Positions 40,811 to 49,716 of a stretch of 64,000 nucleotides of DNA are shown here, piece after piece; the first letter of the stretch is position 1, and every line of letters starts with the position of its first letter. A program made the translations under genes and the position numbers. A model generated the notes under the pieces. That model was not told the origin of the DNA. It did no database searches and saw nothing but the letters and a program-made list of their open reading frames with translations. Where the stretch lies: assembly GCF_028368935.1 (NCBI RefSeq), contig NZ_JAQNDK010000001.1, forward strand, positions 496,001-560,000. Direction: 5' to 3'. This DNA is from Sorangium aterium. Its GTDB lineage: Bacteria > Myxococcota_A > Polyangia > Polyangiales > Polyangiaceae.

Positions 40811-43800
40811 ATGGTCGGCGATCCCTTGATCGAGCGCGGCGCCAGGATCGGCGAGTACACGATCGCCGAGCGCCTCGGCGAGGGCGGCTTCGGCGCCGTG
40901 TTCCGCGGCCGTGACGGGGCCGGCAACGACGCCGCCATCAAGATCTTCAAGGATGTGAGCGCCCAGAACGCCGGGCAGCTCTTCGCCCAGCAGAACGAGA
41001 TCGAGGCGCTGCTCCGCCTGCGCCACCCCTCGCTCGTCAAGCTCTCCTCGTACGGCGTCCTGGACGGCGTGGGCCTCTACCTCGCGATGGAGCTCGTGCA
41101 GGGCGAGACGCTCGACCGGTACCTCGCACGGATGGGCTCGCTCGACACGATCGAGGCCCTGCGCATCGCGCGCCGCGTGGCCGAGGCGCTCGCGCACTGC
41201 CACGCGCTCAACGTGCTCCACCTCGACCTCAAGCCGAGCAACATCGTCCTCACCGATCCGTACGAGCCCCGGCTCAAGATCCTCGATTTCGGCCTGGCGA
41301 CGCTCACCGTGAGCTTCCAGCCCGAGCACGCCCGCGTCAACGCGGGCACCATCGCGTACCTGGCGCCCGAGTGCCTGAAGCGCGGCGCGCTCGGGCGCCC
41401 GAGCCCGCGGATGGACCTCTACGCGGTCGGCGTCATGCTCTACGAGCTGCTCGCCGGCCGGCTCCCGTTCTCGGACGGCACCGTCAACAGCGTCATCAAC
41501 CAGAAGGTCTACGGCACGCTCGTGCCGCTCGCCCACGCGGCGCCCGAGACGCCGGCGCCCGTCGTCGCGCTGGTCGAGGAGCTCCTGGAGCGCGACCCGG
41601 CGCGGCGCTTCTCCAGCGCGGCCCGGCTCTGCGCGCGGCTCAAGGAGCTCTATTACGTCACGCTCCACGGCACCTCGCCGCCCCCGGCCGGGGCGGAGGC
41701 GGGAGCGCCCGAGCGCGACGCCGCCGCGCCGGAGACCTTCGACGACGCGCACGACGCGCCGTTCGTCGGCCGCGAGCAGGAGCTCGGGCGGCTCATCGAG
41801 CTCCTCCAGGGCGCGGTGCGCGGCGAGCCGCGGCCGGCCGTGGTGGTCGGCGACACGGGCGTCGGCAAGAGCCGCCTCGTCGCCGAGCTGCTCCGGAGCG
41901 CCGAGCAGGCGGGCACGGCGATCGTCGCGTACGGCCGGTGCAGGGAGCTCTCCGGGCTCGTGCCCTACTCCGCGATCCGCGAGGCGCTGACGCAGATCGC
42001 GCTCTGGCTCGAGCGGCACGGCGACAGCCGGGCGGCGCGCATCCGCCGGCTGGTGAGCCTCGTGATCGCCGACGACGCCGCGCTCCTCCAGGGGCTCGTG
42101 CCGGAGCTGACGCGCGCGGTCGGGCTCGCGGAGGAGGGCGGCGCCATCGGCCCGGGCGGCACGCGCTGGATCGCCGATCTGATCCTGCGGCTGCTCGGCG
42201 CGATCTCCGAGGAGATCCCGGTCGTCCTCGCGATCGAGGACGTGCACTGGGCCGACGAGGCGACGCAGGAGGTGCTGCTGCGCCTCTCGGATCAGCTCGG
42301 CGAGATGCCGGTGCTGCTGCTCGGCACGGCGCGGCCGCCCTTCGCTCGCGGCTCATCGATGCCTCCGCCCGGCTCGTCGCTGCCTCCGCCGGGCTCGTCC
42401 GCGCTGCGCGGCCCGCCGGGCTCGTCGCCGATGACGCCGCGCTCGGCGGGCTGGCTCGCGTGGAAGGACGTCGAGCGCCTCGACCTCGGCCCGCTCCGGC
42501 CCGACGCGAACCGGGCGCTCCTCTCCGCGCTCGGCCGCGGCGCGGGGGACGACCTCGTGCAGGAGCTCGTGCGCCGCGTCCCGCTGCTCGCCGCGGGCAA
42601 CCCGCTCTTCAACATCCAGGTCGTCCGCAACATGGAGACCGAGGGCTTCCTGCAGCGCAGCCGGAGCGGCGCGCTCGAGATCTCCCGCGCCGACGCGAGC
42701 TACCTCGCGCCCGCGTCGGTCTCGGACGTCCTCTCGCGCAGCATCGACGCGCTCGATCCCACGACGGTCCAGGTACTCGGCGTCGCCGCGCTCATCGGCC
42801 GCCAGTTCCTGCGCGACGATCTGGTCGAGCTCGGGCTCTTCGATCCGGCGGAGGTCGACAGCGCCCTGCGCGACGCCGCGGCGCACTACGTCTGCCTCGG
42901 CGAGGACGGGGGCCTCGCGTCGTTCTCGCACGACACGGCGCGCGAGCAGCTCGCCGCCCGCGTGCCCGCCGAGGAGCGCCCCGACTACCACGGGCGCATC
43001 GCGCGGCGCATCGAGCTGCGCGGCGGCGATCCGGGGACGCTCGCGCACCACGTCGAGCGCGCCGGCGAGCTCGACCGCGCCGCCTCGACGTACCTGCTCG
43101 CGGCGGGCGAGGCCGATCGGCTCCAGGATCCGCACGGCGCCAGCCGGCGGCTGAAGCAGGCGCTCGCGCTGCTCGAGCGGCTGCCGCTCGACCCGGCGCG
43201 GATCGAGCTCAGGGCCCGCTGCGCGCACGAGTTCGCGCGGGTGGCGTGCCTGCTCGGCAGCACGGCGGAGCCCCTCGATCTGCTGCGCCGCACGCAGGGG
43301 GCGCTGCCGGAGACGCCGCTCGTCACGGCGGCCCTCTCCAGCGCGCTGTCGCGCGTCCACTACGTGCGGGGCGAGTTCGCCGACGCGGTGGCGCACAGCC
43401 GCAAGGCGCTCGAGGCGATCGGCGCGAGCCCGGAGCTGCGCCCGTACCAGTGCCTGCCGGCGAACATCCTCGGGCGCGCGCTGTGCGCGGCCGGCAAGGT
43501 GGGCCCGGCGACCGAGCCGCTCCGCCGCGGCTGTGAGCTCGCGGAGGCGGCCGGCGAGTACGTCGAGCTCTGCCACTCGCGCGGCATCCTCTGCGTCGCG
43601 CTGAGCCAGTCCGGCCTCTACGCCGAGGCCGAGCAGAACGCCGCGGACGCCGCGCGCTTCGCCGAGCGCCTGCGCGACCCGGTGCGGCTGCTCGGCACGT
43701 GGTTCTACCACGCGGTGCTCGCGGAGGGCCGCTTCGACTGGGATCTCGGGGTCCGGTCGACCGCGCAGCTGCTCTCGTACGCCGAGGAGCACGGCCTGAG

Positions 43801-44620
43801 CGGGCTCTACCTGTACATGGGGACGATGTACGCGGGCCGGCACCAGTTCCACATGGGCCAGCTCACGCGGGCCCGCGTGCTGATCGCGAACGCGGTCAAC
43901 CTGAGCGGCGTGCTGGGCATTGGCATGGGGCGCGGCTGGGCGGAGGGGTACCTGGGCGACGTGTACTTCGTGCAGGGCCTGCTGCGGGAGGCGCTCGCCG
44001 CCTACGACCGGGCGATCGAGATCGGCTCGGCGGGGACGGGCGACGCGTACGCCGTGAGCCTCGGCCGGGTCGGCCGGATGCACGCGCGGGCGCTGCTCGC
44101 CGACGACGCCAGCGACGCCGGCCAGGCCGGCGAGCTCGCCGCGTACGGCCGGGAGACGCTCGATCTCATCCGCGCGTCGGGCAACCGGACGCTGCTGGTG
44201 ACGGCGCTCGAGCGGTACGCCGAGGCGCTCGACGCGCTGGGTGACGGGGGGGCTGCGCGCGGCGTCCGCGCCGAGCGCGCGGCGCTCGTCGAGGAGCTCG
44301 GCGTGACGGATCCGACGTTCTGGCCGCGCGTCCCGGCCGAGGCGGCGTTCCAGGGCCCCCCGCGGGCGTACTGGGCCGAGCTGCCGCGCGAGGTCCGGAG
44401 CACGAACCCGAGCAGCGTCGGCACGACGCAGGTCGTGGGCGCGACGGTGGCGGAGCTCGCGGCGGCGGCGACGATCGCGGTCCCGGAGGAGGACCTCGGC
44501 GGGCCGACGATCGTGGCGATCCCGCGCCTCCGCCACGTCACGCTGCTGGAGACGCTGGCCTCGGTGGAGGGCTTCGTCCCGCGCTTCGACGGGCCGGAGG
44601 CCCCGCCGGTCGCCAAGTGA
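40811..44620 (+). CDS. Ser/Thr kinase-AAA ATPase-TPR regulator (1269 aa)
   Basis: A large signalling protein. An N-terminal kinase domain (~15-280) has GEGGFGAVFRG, HLDLKPSN (Asp139 conserved, HRD varied to HLD) and LDFGLA. Then follows a STAND/MalT-like ATPase with Walker A GDTGVGKS (347-354), VVLAIEDVHWADEATQE as Walker B, and a Pro/Ser loop (PPPGSS repeated). The C-terminal ~550 residues are helical with TPR-like units (ADAVAHSRKALEAIG; REALAAYDRAIEIG). This architecture, typical of myxobacteria and of PknK/LuxR-type regulators, integrates kinase and ATP-driven switching. No C-terminal DNA-binding helix-turn-helix is visible. The ATG at 40811 is close to AGGAG (short spacing). Its stop overlaps the PlsC gene start. 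Confidence 0.9.
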   Translation: MVGDPLIERGARIGEYTIAERLGEGGFGAVFRGRDGAGNDAAIKIFKDVSAQNAGQLFAQQNEIEALLRLRHPSLVKLSSYGVLDGVGLYLAMELVQGETLDRYLARMGSLDTIEALRIARRVAEALAHCHALNVLHLDLKPSNIVLTDPYEPRLKILDFGLATLTVSFQPEHARVNAGTIAYLAPECLKRGALGRPSPRMDLYAVGVMLYELLAGRLPFSDGTVNSVINQKVYGTLVPLAHAAPETPAPVVALVEELLERDPARRFSSAARLCARLKELYYVTLHGTSPPPAGAEAGAPERDAAAPETFDDAHDAPFVGREQELGRLIELLQGAVRGEPRPAVVVGDTGVGKSRLVAELLRSAEQAGTAIVAYGRCRELSGLVPYSAIREALTQIALWLERHGDSRAARIRRLVSLVIADDAALLQGLVPELTRAVGLAEEGGAIGPGGTRWIADLILRLLGAISEEIPVVLAIEDVHWADEATQEVLLRLSDQLGEMPVLLLGTARPPFARGSSMPPPGSSLPPPGSSALRGPPGSSPMTPRSAGWLAWKDVERLDLGPLRPDANRALLSALGRGAGDDLVQELVRRVPLLAAGNPLFNIQVVRNMETEGFLQRSRSGALEISRADASYLAPASVSDVLSRSIDALDPTTVQVLGVAALIGRQFLRDDLVELGLFDPAEVDSALRDAAAHYVCLGEDGGLASFSHDTAREQLAARVPAEERPDYHGRIARRIELRGGDPGTLAHHVERAGELDRAASTYLLAAGEADRLQDPHGASRRLKQALALLERLPLDPARIELRARCAHEFARVACLLGSTAEPLDLLRRTQGALPETPLVTAALSSALSRVHYVRGEFADAVAHSRKALEAIGASPELRPYQCLPANILGRALCAAGKVGPATEPLRRGCELAEAAGEYVELCHSRGILCVALSQSGLYAEAEQNAADAARFAERLRDPVRLLGTWFYHAVLAEGRFDWDLGVRSTAQLLSYAEEHGLSGLYLYMGTMYAGRHQFHMGQLTRARVLIANAVNLSGVLGIGMGRGWAEGYLGDVYFVQGLLREALAAYDRAIEIGSAGTGDAYAVSLGRVGRMHARALLADDASDAGQAGELAAYGRETLDLIRASGNRTLLVTALERYAEALDALGDGGAARGVRAERAALVEELGVTDPTFWPRVPAEAAFQGPPRAYWAELPREVRSTNPSSVGTTQVVGATVAELAAAATIAVPEEDLGGPTIVAIPRLRHVTLLETLASVEGFVPRFDGPEAPPVAK

Positions 44621-45426
44621 CGGCGGAGGCTGCGCGGCCGGCGCCGGCCGGCCCTGTCGAGGTCGTCCGCACGGCGCTCGCCCACGCCTGGGCGATGCTG
44701 TTCCTGGTCGTGCTGCTCCCCGTCGGGCTGCTCTGCTTCCCCTTCGATCCCCGGCAGCGGATGCACGATCGGCTCTCGGTCGTGTGGGCGCGCGGGGCGC
44801 TCTGGCTGGTCGGCGTGCGCGTCGAGGCCGAGGGCGTCGAGCACGCCCGGCCGGGCGAGCGGTACGTGATCGCGGCGAACCACCAGAGCACGCTCGACAT
44901 CCTCGCATTGCTCGTGGTGCTCCAGGGGCGAACGCCGCTCCGGTTCCTGGCGAAGCGCGCGCTGTTCCGCGTGCCGGTGCTGGGCTGGGGCATGCGCCTG
45001 TACGGCCACACCCCCGTCGACCGGCGGCGCGCCCGCGGCGCGCTCGCCGATCTCGGCGAGGCGCGGCGCAACGTGATGCAGCGGTGGTCGACGGTGTTCT
45101 TCCCCGAGGGCACGCGGAGCGCGACGGGCCGGCTCCTGCCCTTCCGGCTGGGCGCGTTCCGGACCGCCTCGGCCGCGGGCGCGCGCGTCCTGCCGGTGAC
45201 CATCGACGGCGCGGGTGCGCTGCAGCCGAAGGGGCGTTATGCCGCCGCGCCCGGCGTCGTGCGGGTCGTGGTGCACCCGCCGCTCGATCCGCCGGGGGCG
45301 TCGGCCGAGGCGCTGCACGCCTCGATGGAGGCGTGCAGGTCCGCCGTGGCGTCGGCGCTGCCGGAGGCGCTCCGGGAGGGGGTCGAGAGGGCCGCTCTCC
45401 CGGAACACTCCGAGCAGCGTCGCTGA
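44617..45426 (+). CDS. 1-acylglycerol-3-phosphate O-acyltransferase (PlsC family)
   Basis: It transfers an acyl chain to lysophosphatidate in phospholipid synthesis, at the inner membrane. A 269-residue protein with an N-terminal membrane helix (~22-45), the catalytic NHQSTLDILALL (His89, Asp94 of the HX4D motif), FPEGTRSATGRLLPFRLGAF as the glycerophosphate-binding motif, and VLPVTIDGAGAL. GTG start at 44617 forms GTGA with the stop of the kinase/ATPase, implying coupled expression. Whether the two proteins work together is not known. Confidence 0.9.
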   Translation: MTAEAARPAPAGPVEVVRTALAHAWAMLFLVVLLPVGLLCFPFDPRQRMHDRLSVVWARGALWLVGVRVEAEGVEHARPGERYVIAANHQSTLDILALLVVLQGRTPLRFLAKRALFRVPVLGWGMRLYGHTPVDRRRARGALADLGEARRNVMQRWSTVFFPEGTRSATGRLLPFRLGAFRTASAAGARVLPVTIDGAGALQPKGRYAAAPGVVRVVVHPPLDPPGASAEALHASMEACRSAVASALPEALREGVERAALPEHSEQRR

Positions 45427-45505
45427 GGCGGGCATCACGGCAGTCCAGAGCCTCCGGGTCGAGCTTCAGCTCTCCCGGGAGGCTCCCGGCAGCTTCCGAC
45501 CAGAG

Positions 45506-46240
45506 CTAGCCGCCGCCGGGCAGCTTGCCGAACCGCTGCTCGTACTCGGCCAGCCGCGCTGCGAGGAGCGTCGCCTCGTGCTGCGCCGCGCGTGCCCGCT
45601 CGTCGGCGGCCCGCGCCTGCTCCTCGCCCGTGGGCACCACGCGCCCTTCTGGGTCGAGCCAGCGCAGCCAGTCGGCCTCGAGGCCGTGGTAGGTGCCGCG
45701 GCGAACGCCGAGCCCGAGGTGCAGCCGCGGGCTCGCCACGTCGCCGCCCGCTCCGGGCGCGACGGGCGCGTACGCCATCGTGGCGAGATCGAGCGCGTAG
45801 GCCTCGAGGACGCCCGTGAACGGATCGAACAGGTAGTACTCGGGCACGCGCAGGAGCTTCGCGTAGATCCGCATCTTGTCGGTCCGATCGACCGTCTCGG
45901 TGCTCTCGGAGAGCAGCTCGATCACCACGTCGGGCGTCCTTCCGTCCTCCTGCCAGACGACCCAGGACTTGCGCTCGCGCCTCACCGTGTCGAGCACCAC
46001 GAAGACGTCCGGCCCGCGAAAGTCGTTCTTCTTCGCCTGGAGATCGCTGAAGTAGACGGCCATGTTGCCGCCGACGTACACGTCGTCGCGCTCCTTCCAC
46101 AGCAGATCCAGCGCCTCGATGAGGAGGTCCATCTGCTTGGGATGCCGCTCGGACTCCATCGGCTCCCCGTCGTCGTACGGCAGCTCGTCCTCGCCGGGCG
46201 GCGGGATCGGGACGAACGAGGTGTCGCTCTGAAAGGCCAT
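45506..46240 (-). CDS. Uma2-family (DUF820) endonuclease-fold protein
   Basis: A 244-residue member of a restriction-endonuclease-like family abundant in cyanobacteria and myxobacteria. The core is FRGPDVFVVLD, RTPDVVIELLSEST, DKMRIYAKLLRVPEYYLFDPFTG: the D...E-x...K pattern of the PD-(D/E)xK fold. A C-terminal coiled coil rich in Ala/Glu/Arg (ARAADERARAAQHEATLLAARL) follows. No recognised biological role exists for most relatives. ATG at 46240 has AGGAGGAG upstream. Convergent with the PlsC gene. Confidence 0.88.
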   Translation of the reverse strand: MAFQSDTSFVPIPPPGEDELPYDDGEPMESERHPKQMDLLIEALDLLWKERDDVYVGGNMAVYFSDLQAKKNDFRGPDVFVVLDTVRRERKSWVVWQEDGRTPDVVIELLSESTETVDRTDKMRIYAKLLRVPEYYLFDPFTGVLEAYALDLATMAYAPVAPGAGGDVASPRLHLGLGVRRGTYHGLEADWLRWLDPEGRVVPTGEEQARAADERARAAQHEATLLAARLAEYEQRFGKLPGGG

Positions 46241-46559
46241 GCGTCGCTCCTCCTGGAGAGAGTACCGCTCGTCGCCCTCGCGGTCGAACGCATCGCGGAT
46301 CGCCCCCGTAGCACGGCTCCCCACCGGTCGTGACAGCGCTCCGCGACGATGCCAAGGCCGCCGACGGCCCGCCGCCCCCGGCGCGGTCTGCGCCTCTCGC
46401 GCCCGCGCCGCGCCGACAGGCGCCCCCCGGAAGAACTCTGCATGACAAAATTCTGGACGAGCGCGCAATGGCCCACGAGGGCGCCCCGCGAGTCGCGAGC
46501 TCTTGGAGCGAATCGCGAGCTCTTCCAGCGAATCACCAGCTCTTCACTCCATCCTCTTG
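46241..46559. other. 319-bp gap containing a 20-bp tandem repeat
   Basis: TCGCGAGCTCTTGGAGCGAA (46493-46512) is followed by a near copy with CC for GG (46513-46532) and a decayed third (46533-46552). Each contains the palindrome GAGCTC or a variant. Elsewhere I see only low-complexity GC-rich sequence. The repeats lead straight into the chemotaxis-kinase relic. Confidence 0.6.
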
Positions 46560-47275
46560 CGGCTGTCAGTGAAGCCCGTCCGCAGCGTCGCCACGGTCTC
46601 CCCGCTCGAAGACGGCGTCGTTTATGTCGTGCCATCGGGGCGCGACGTGGAGATCAGCGACCATGAGCTCCGGCTCCGGCCCGACAACACCGATCGACCC
46701 AAGCCGTCCGTCGACATGCTCTTCCGCACTCGAGCCCCCTGCGGACGACGAGAAGCGGCTCCAGGAGCTCCTCGATCTCGTGCGCGAGCGGAGCGGGATC
46801 GATTTCAGGAAGTACAAGCAGGCGGCCATCCTGCGTCGGCTCCGGCGATCCGCGACATCACGGACCGGAGCCTCCGCAAGCTGCAGGATCGCTTCATCGC
46901 GATGGCGAGCCACGAGCTCCGCACGCCGCTCGTGCCCCTCCACGGCTACCTCGACATGCTGCTCGGCCTGCTCCCCAGGGACGGCGACCCACGCCTTCAC
47001 CGCTTCGCATCGCTCGCCCGCACCCAGAGCGACCGCCTCGCGCGGCTGGTCGACGATCTCGTGAGCGCGAGGCCAACCTGCCTCATCTGTTCTCGAGCTT
47101 TTACCAGGTGGAGAGAGCTGGCCAATCCGCCGGCGGAGGCATGGGCCTCGGGCTCTTCATTTGCAGGGAGATCGTCAGGGCGCACGGCGGCCAGAGCTTC
47201 GTGCGCAGCACGGAAGGCAAGGAGGCGACCTTCACGGTCAGGTTGCCTCTGATAGAGGACGGACAAGCACACGAC
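46560..47275 (+). pseudogene. Decayed CheB-CheR-PAS-histidine kinase fusion gene
   Basis: Four recognisable pieces appear in order but in different frames. First (frame of 46503), a CheB-like end: GVVYVVPSGRDVEISDHELR and RPKPSVDMLFR. Second (frame +1), a CheR N-terminus: LDLVRERSGIDFRKYKQAAI. Third (back in the first frame), the PAS-kinase junction and dimerisation helix: IRDITDRSLRKLQDRFIAM, ASHELRTPLVPLHGYLDMLL. Fourth (third frame), the tail of the ATPase domain: FSSFYQVERAGQ, GGGMGLGLFICREIV. Most of CheB and CheR, the PAS domain, and the ATPase N and G1 boxes are missing. A protein of over 1000 residues has thus shrunk to ~700 bp by deletions and frameshifts. Confidence 0.8.
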
Positions 47276-47352
47276 GGATGCGCTGAATCGACCCCGCTCT
47301 CCTGCGCTCACGCGCGGCCGGTCGAGCGGCGCTGCGGGGAGGGACCAGGCCC

Positions 47353-47721
47353 ATGAAGGCGACGATCTTGGTGGTCGAAGACGACCTGGATTCGAGCAAC
47401 ATGCTCCGGGAGCTGCTGGGGATGGCCGACTATGCCGTCGAGTCGGCCGAGACCGCCGACGAGGCGATCGCCGCGATGACGGAGCGGCGCTACGACGCCG
47501 CGTTGGTCGACCTGACCGTGGCCGGCGCGACGACAGAGGAGCTGATCCAGCGGCTGCAGGGCGTGTCGGATCGACCGCCCATCGTGCTCTTCTCGGCGCG
47601 GACGCCCGATGATCTCCGGGCAGCGGCCGAGCAGCTCTCGGCGGCGGCCGTGATCCAGAAGCCGGCGAGCATGGGCGTGCTCCTCTCCACCGTGGCGCGG
47701 GTGATCCGCCCGCCTTCGTAG
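47353..47721 (+). CDS. Single-domain response regulator
   Basis: A 122-residue CheY-like receiver. [10 protein letters not shown] holds the acidic pair, [11 protein letters not shown] the phosphoacceptor Asp53, [11 protein letters not shown] the conserved Ser/Thr, and IQKPAS the Lys. There is no output domain. It lies 78 bp after the kinase relic and just before a CheB relic, so it probably once worked with that kinase and is now an orphan, or serves another kinase. The ATG lies shortly downstream of GGGGAGGGACC. Its reading frame is intact, in contrast to its neighbours. Confidence 0.88.
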   Translation: MKATILVVEDDLDSSNMLRELLGMADYAVESAETADEAIAAMTERRYDAALVDLTVAGATTEELIQRLQGVSDRPPIVLFSARTPDDLRAAAEQLSAAAVIQKPASMGVLLSTVARVIRPPS

Positions 47722-47810
47722 GCGGCGCCTGCGCGCGGGCCGCGTCGTTCCTCCCTCCTCTTCTCCTCCTCCCCGGCGAGGCGCACTTGTGCCGGAACAC
47801 GACATCATCG

Positions 47811-47973
47811 CGGGTCTACGTCACGCCGATGGACAACCACCTCCTGCTCGAGGACGGCCTGGTGCGCGTGGTGCACAGCGCGCGCGAGAACGGGCACAGG
47901 CCGGCCGTGGACCCGCTGTTCAGGACCGCGGCGGCGGCGTACGGCGACCGCGTGGTCGGCGTGGTCCTTACGA
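47811..47973 (+). pseudogene. CheB methylesterase fragment
   Basis: The translation reads [20 protein letters not shown], then [20 protein letters not shown] and DRVVGVVLT. This matches the C-terminal half of a CheB methylesterase domain (the usual continuation after VVLS is GxLDDGT, missing here). The active-site Ser and His regions upstream are gone, and the frame after 47973 is unrelated; a short stretch in another frame ([14 protein letters not shown]) may be the domain's C-terminal helix. The rest of 47722-48205 holds nothing else I can support. Confidence 0.75.
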
Positions 47974-48205
47974 GGAGCGAGCCCGGGTGGCCGAGGAGCG
48001 GGGCACCCTGGTGCGCCGGGCGCTGCTGGGCACCGGTACGGGCAACGGATCGACGAGGAGCGCCCGCCCGCCGCGCCCCGGGGGGCGGCTGCCGCCGACG
48101 GGGTGAGCGGTCGCTCGCGGAGCGGACCGAGCCGAGGCGCCATGGCGGGCGCGGCCGGGCGAGCGCGCAATGGCGCACGATGGACAGAAGGGCTAGGTGT
48201 GGCCC

Positions 48206-49036
48206 ATGGATGTCACCGAGGTGATGGGCGAGCTGGAGCGGCTCGGCACCGAGCAGAACCGCAAGGTGTACCGGCGCCACGGGATGACCGATCCGCTCTT
48301 CGGCGTGAGCTTCGCCCACATGAACGCGCTGGAGAAGCGGATCAAGCGCGACCACGAGCTCGCCGAGGCGCTCTGGGCGACGGGCAACGCCGACGCGAGG
48401 ACGCTGGCGGTGACGATCGCCGATCCGGAGCGCTTCACCTGGGACAAGCTCGAGGCGTGGCTCGACGGTCTGCGCTCTCCGGTGCTCATCGACCTGCTCA
48501 TGAAGCGGATCGCGCTGAAGACGCCGTTCGCCCGGGACGCGATGGCGCGCTGGACCGCGTCGAACGACGAGTGGATCGGCCGCGCGGGCTGGACGCTCCT
48601 CGGCCTGCTCGCGACCGAGGACCCTTCGCTGCCCGACAGCCTGTTCGAGGAGCGGCTCTCGGTGATCGAGGCGTCGATCCACAGGGCCAGGAACCGCGCC
48701 CGCGAGGGGATGAACAGCGCGCTCATCAGCATCGGCGCGCGGAACGAGCCGCTGCGCGGCAAGGCGCTCACGGCCGCGCGGCGCATCGGCAAGGTCGAGA
48801 TCGACCACGGCGAGACGAACTGCAAGACGCCCGACGCGACCGCCTACATCGAGAAGATCTGGGCCAGGAAGCCGGCCGCCGCGCCTGCCGCGAAGCCGGC
48901 CAGGGGCGCCGCTGCGAAGCCCGCCAAGGCCGCTGCGAAGCCCGCCAAGGCCGCTGCGAAGCCCGCCAAGGCCGCTGCGAAGCCCGCCAAGGCCGCTGCG
49001 AAGCCCGCCAAGGCCGCCGCCGCGAAGCGGGCCTAG
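48206..49036 (+). CDS. HEAT-like DNA alkylation repair-family protein with Lys/Ala/Pro tail
   Basis: A 276-residue protein. Residues ~1-215 have the helical repeat layout of the DNA alkylation repair (AlkD-like) family: [76 protein letters not shown]. AlkD relatives bind damaged or unusual DNA; the essential acidic residue cannot be confirmed here. The tail is five repeats of AAKPAKA (Ala/Lys/Pro), like the C-terminus of histone H1 or HU-like proteins, and would add non-specific DNA affinity. The ATG at 48206 or a GTG at 48197 could be the start. Confidence 0.85.
   Translation: MDVTEVMGELERLGTEQNRKVYRRHGMTDPLFGVSFAHMNALEKRIKRDHELAEALWATGNADARTLAVTIADPERFTWDKLEAWLDGLRSPVLIDLLMKRIALKTPFARDAMARWTASNDEWIGRAGWTLLGLLATEDPSLPDSLFEERLSVIEASIHRARNRAREGMNSALISIGARNEPLRGKALTAARRIGKVEIDHGETNCKTPDATAYIEKIWARKPAAAPAAKPARGAAAKPAKAAAKPAKAAAKPAKAAAKPAKAAAKPAKAAAAKRA
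48908..49012 (+). repeat. Five perfect 21-bp coding repeats
   Basis: GCCGCTGCGAAGCCCGCCAA plus G, repeated five times head to tail, encodes the AAKPAKA tail. Perfect identity at third positions suggests recent expansion by slippage. Confidence 0.92.
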
Positions 49037-49073
49037 CACGCTGGTTCCGCCATACGCGCCGCCCGGCGCCGGA

Positions 49074-49622
49074 TCACGCCGGGTGCGCCGTCGTGAACAG
49101 CTCGCCTGGCGGCCCGAGCAGCTCCTTGCGGGTGAGCCGCTCGACGACCTTGCGCGTGAAGATCAGGTGATCTTCTTCCTCGTGCAGGCGGCGCCGGAAC
49201 GCCTGCCTCGCCTCGCTGTCGTCCGCCTCGTCGGCGAGCTCGAGCAGCAGCTGCCAGCCGGAGTTGTCGACGAGCTCCGCGGTCAGCAGCGCGTGGAAGA
49301 GGTGGGTCGGGTTCATGTCCCCGTCGAGCACGATCTGCTCGATGCCTCGCGACTCGACCGTGATGAGCCGCGACATGTCCGTCTCGGCGTGCGCGTCCCC
49401 GCCCAGCGCGCGGATCTGCGCCTCGAGCCACTCCTCGTGCTCCTTCTCCTGGTCCCGGTGCTCCTTGAGCTCGCCGAGCCGGGCCATCAGGAAGGGATCG
49501 GCCGCGCGGCCGATCTTCTCCACGATGGAGTCGTACAGCTTGACGCCTGCGCGCTCGAAGGTCAGCCGCTCGCTGAGCAGGTCGATGGCCTTGTCTCTGT
49601 TCGTCTGTGCAAGCTTCTTCAT
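49074..49622 (-). CDS. Ferritin-like four-helix protein
   Basis: A 182-residue, all-helical protein. FERAGVKLYDSIVEK, KEHRDQEKEHEEWLEAQI, LFHALLTAELVDNSGWQLLLEL and FRRRLHEEEDHLIF give the four-helix bundle pattern of ferritin-like/DUF892-type proteins, with Glu and ExxH residues at plausible di-iron positions (FERAG, EKEHEEW, TAELVDN, HEEEDH). A role in iron or oxidative stress is usual for the fold but not shown. ATG at 49622 has GGAGGG upstream. Convergent with the alkylation-repair-like gene. Confidence 0.7.
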   Translation of the reverse strand: MKKLAQTNRDKAIDLLSERLTFERAGVKLYDSIVEKIGRAADPFLMARLGELKEHRDQEKEHEEWLEAQIRALGGDAHAETDMSRLITVESRGIEQIVLDGDMNPTHLFHALLTAELVDNSGWQLLLELADEADDSEARQAFRRRLHEEEDHLIFTRKVVERLTRKELLGPPGELFTTAHPA

Positions 49623-49716
49623 ACATCCCTCCGACCGGGGCGCATGCGATTCGCAGGCCGCCGCGCGCCACGCCGACGAGGCGGGCAGCGCGCCGGCCGG
49701 GCGCGGCGCGCGGCGA

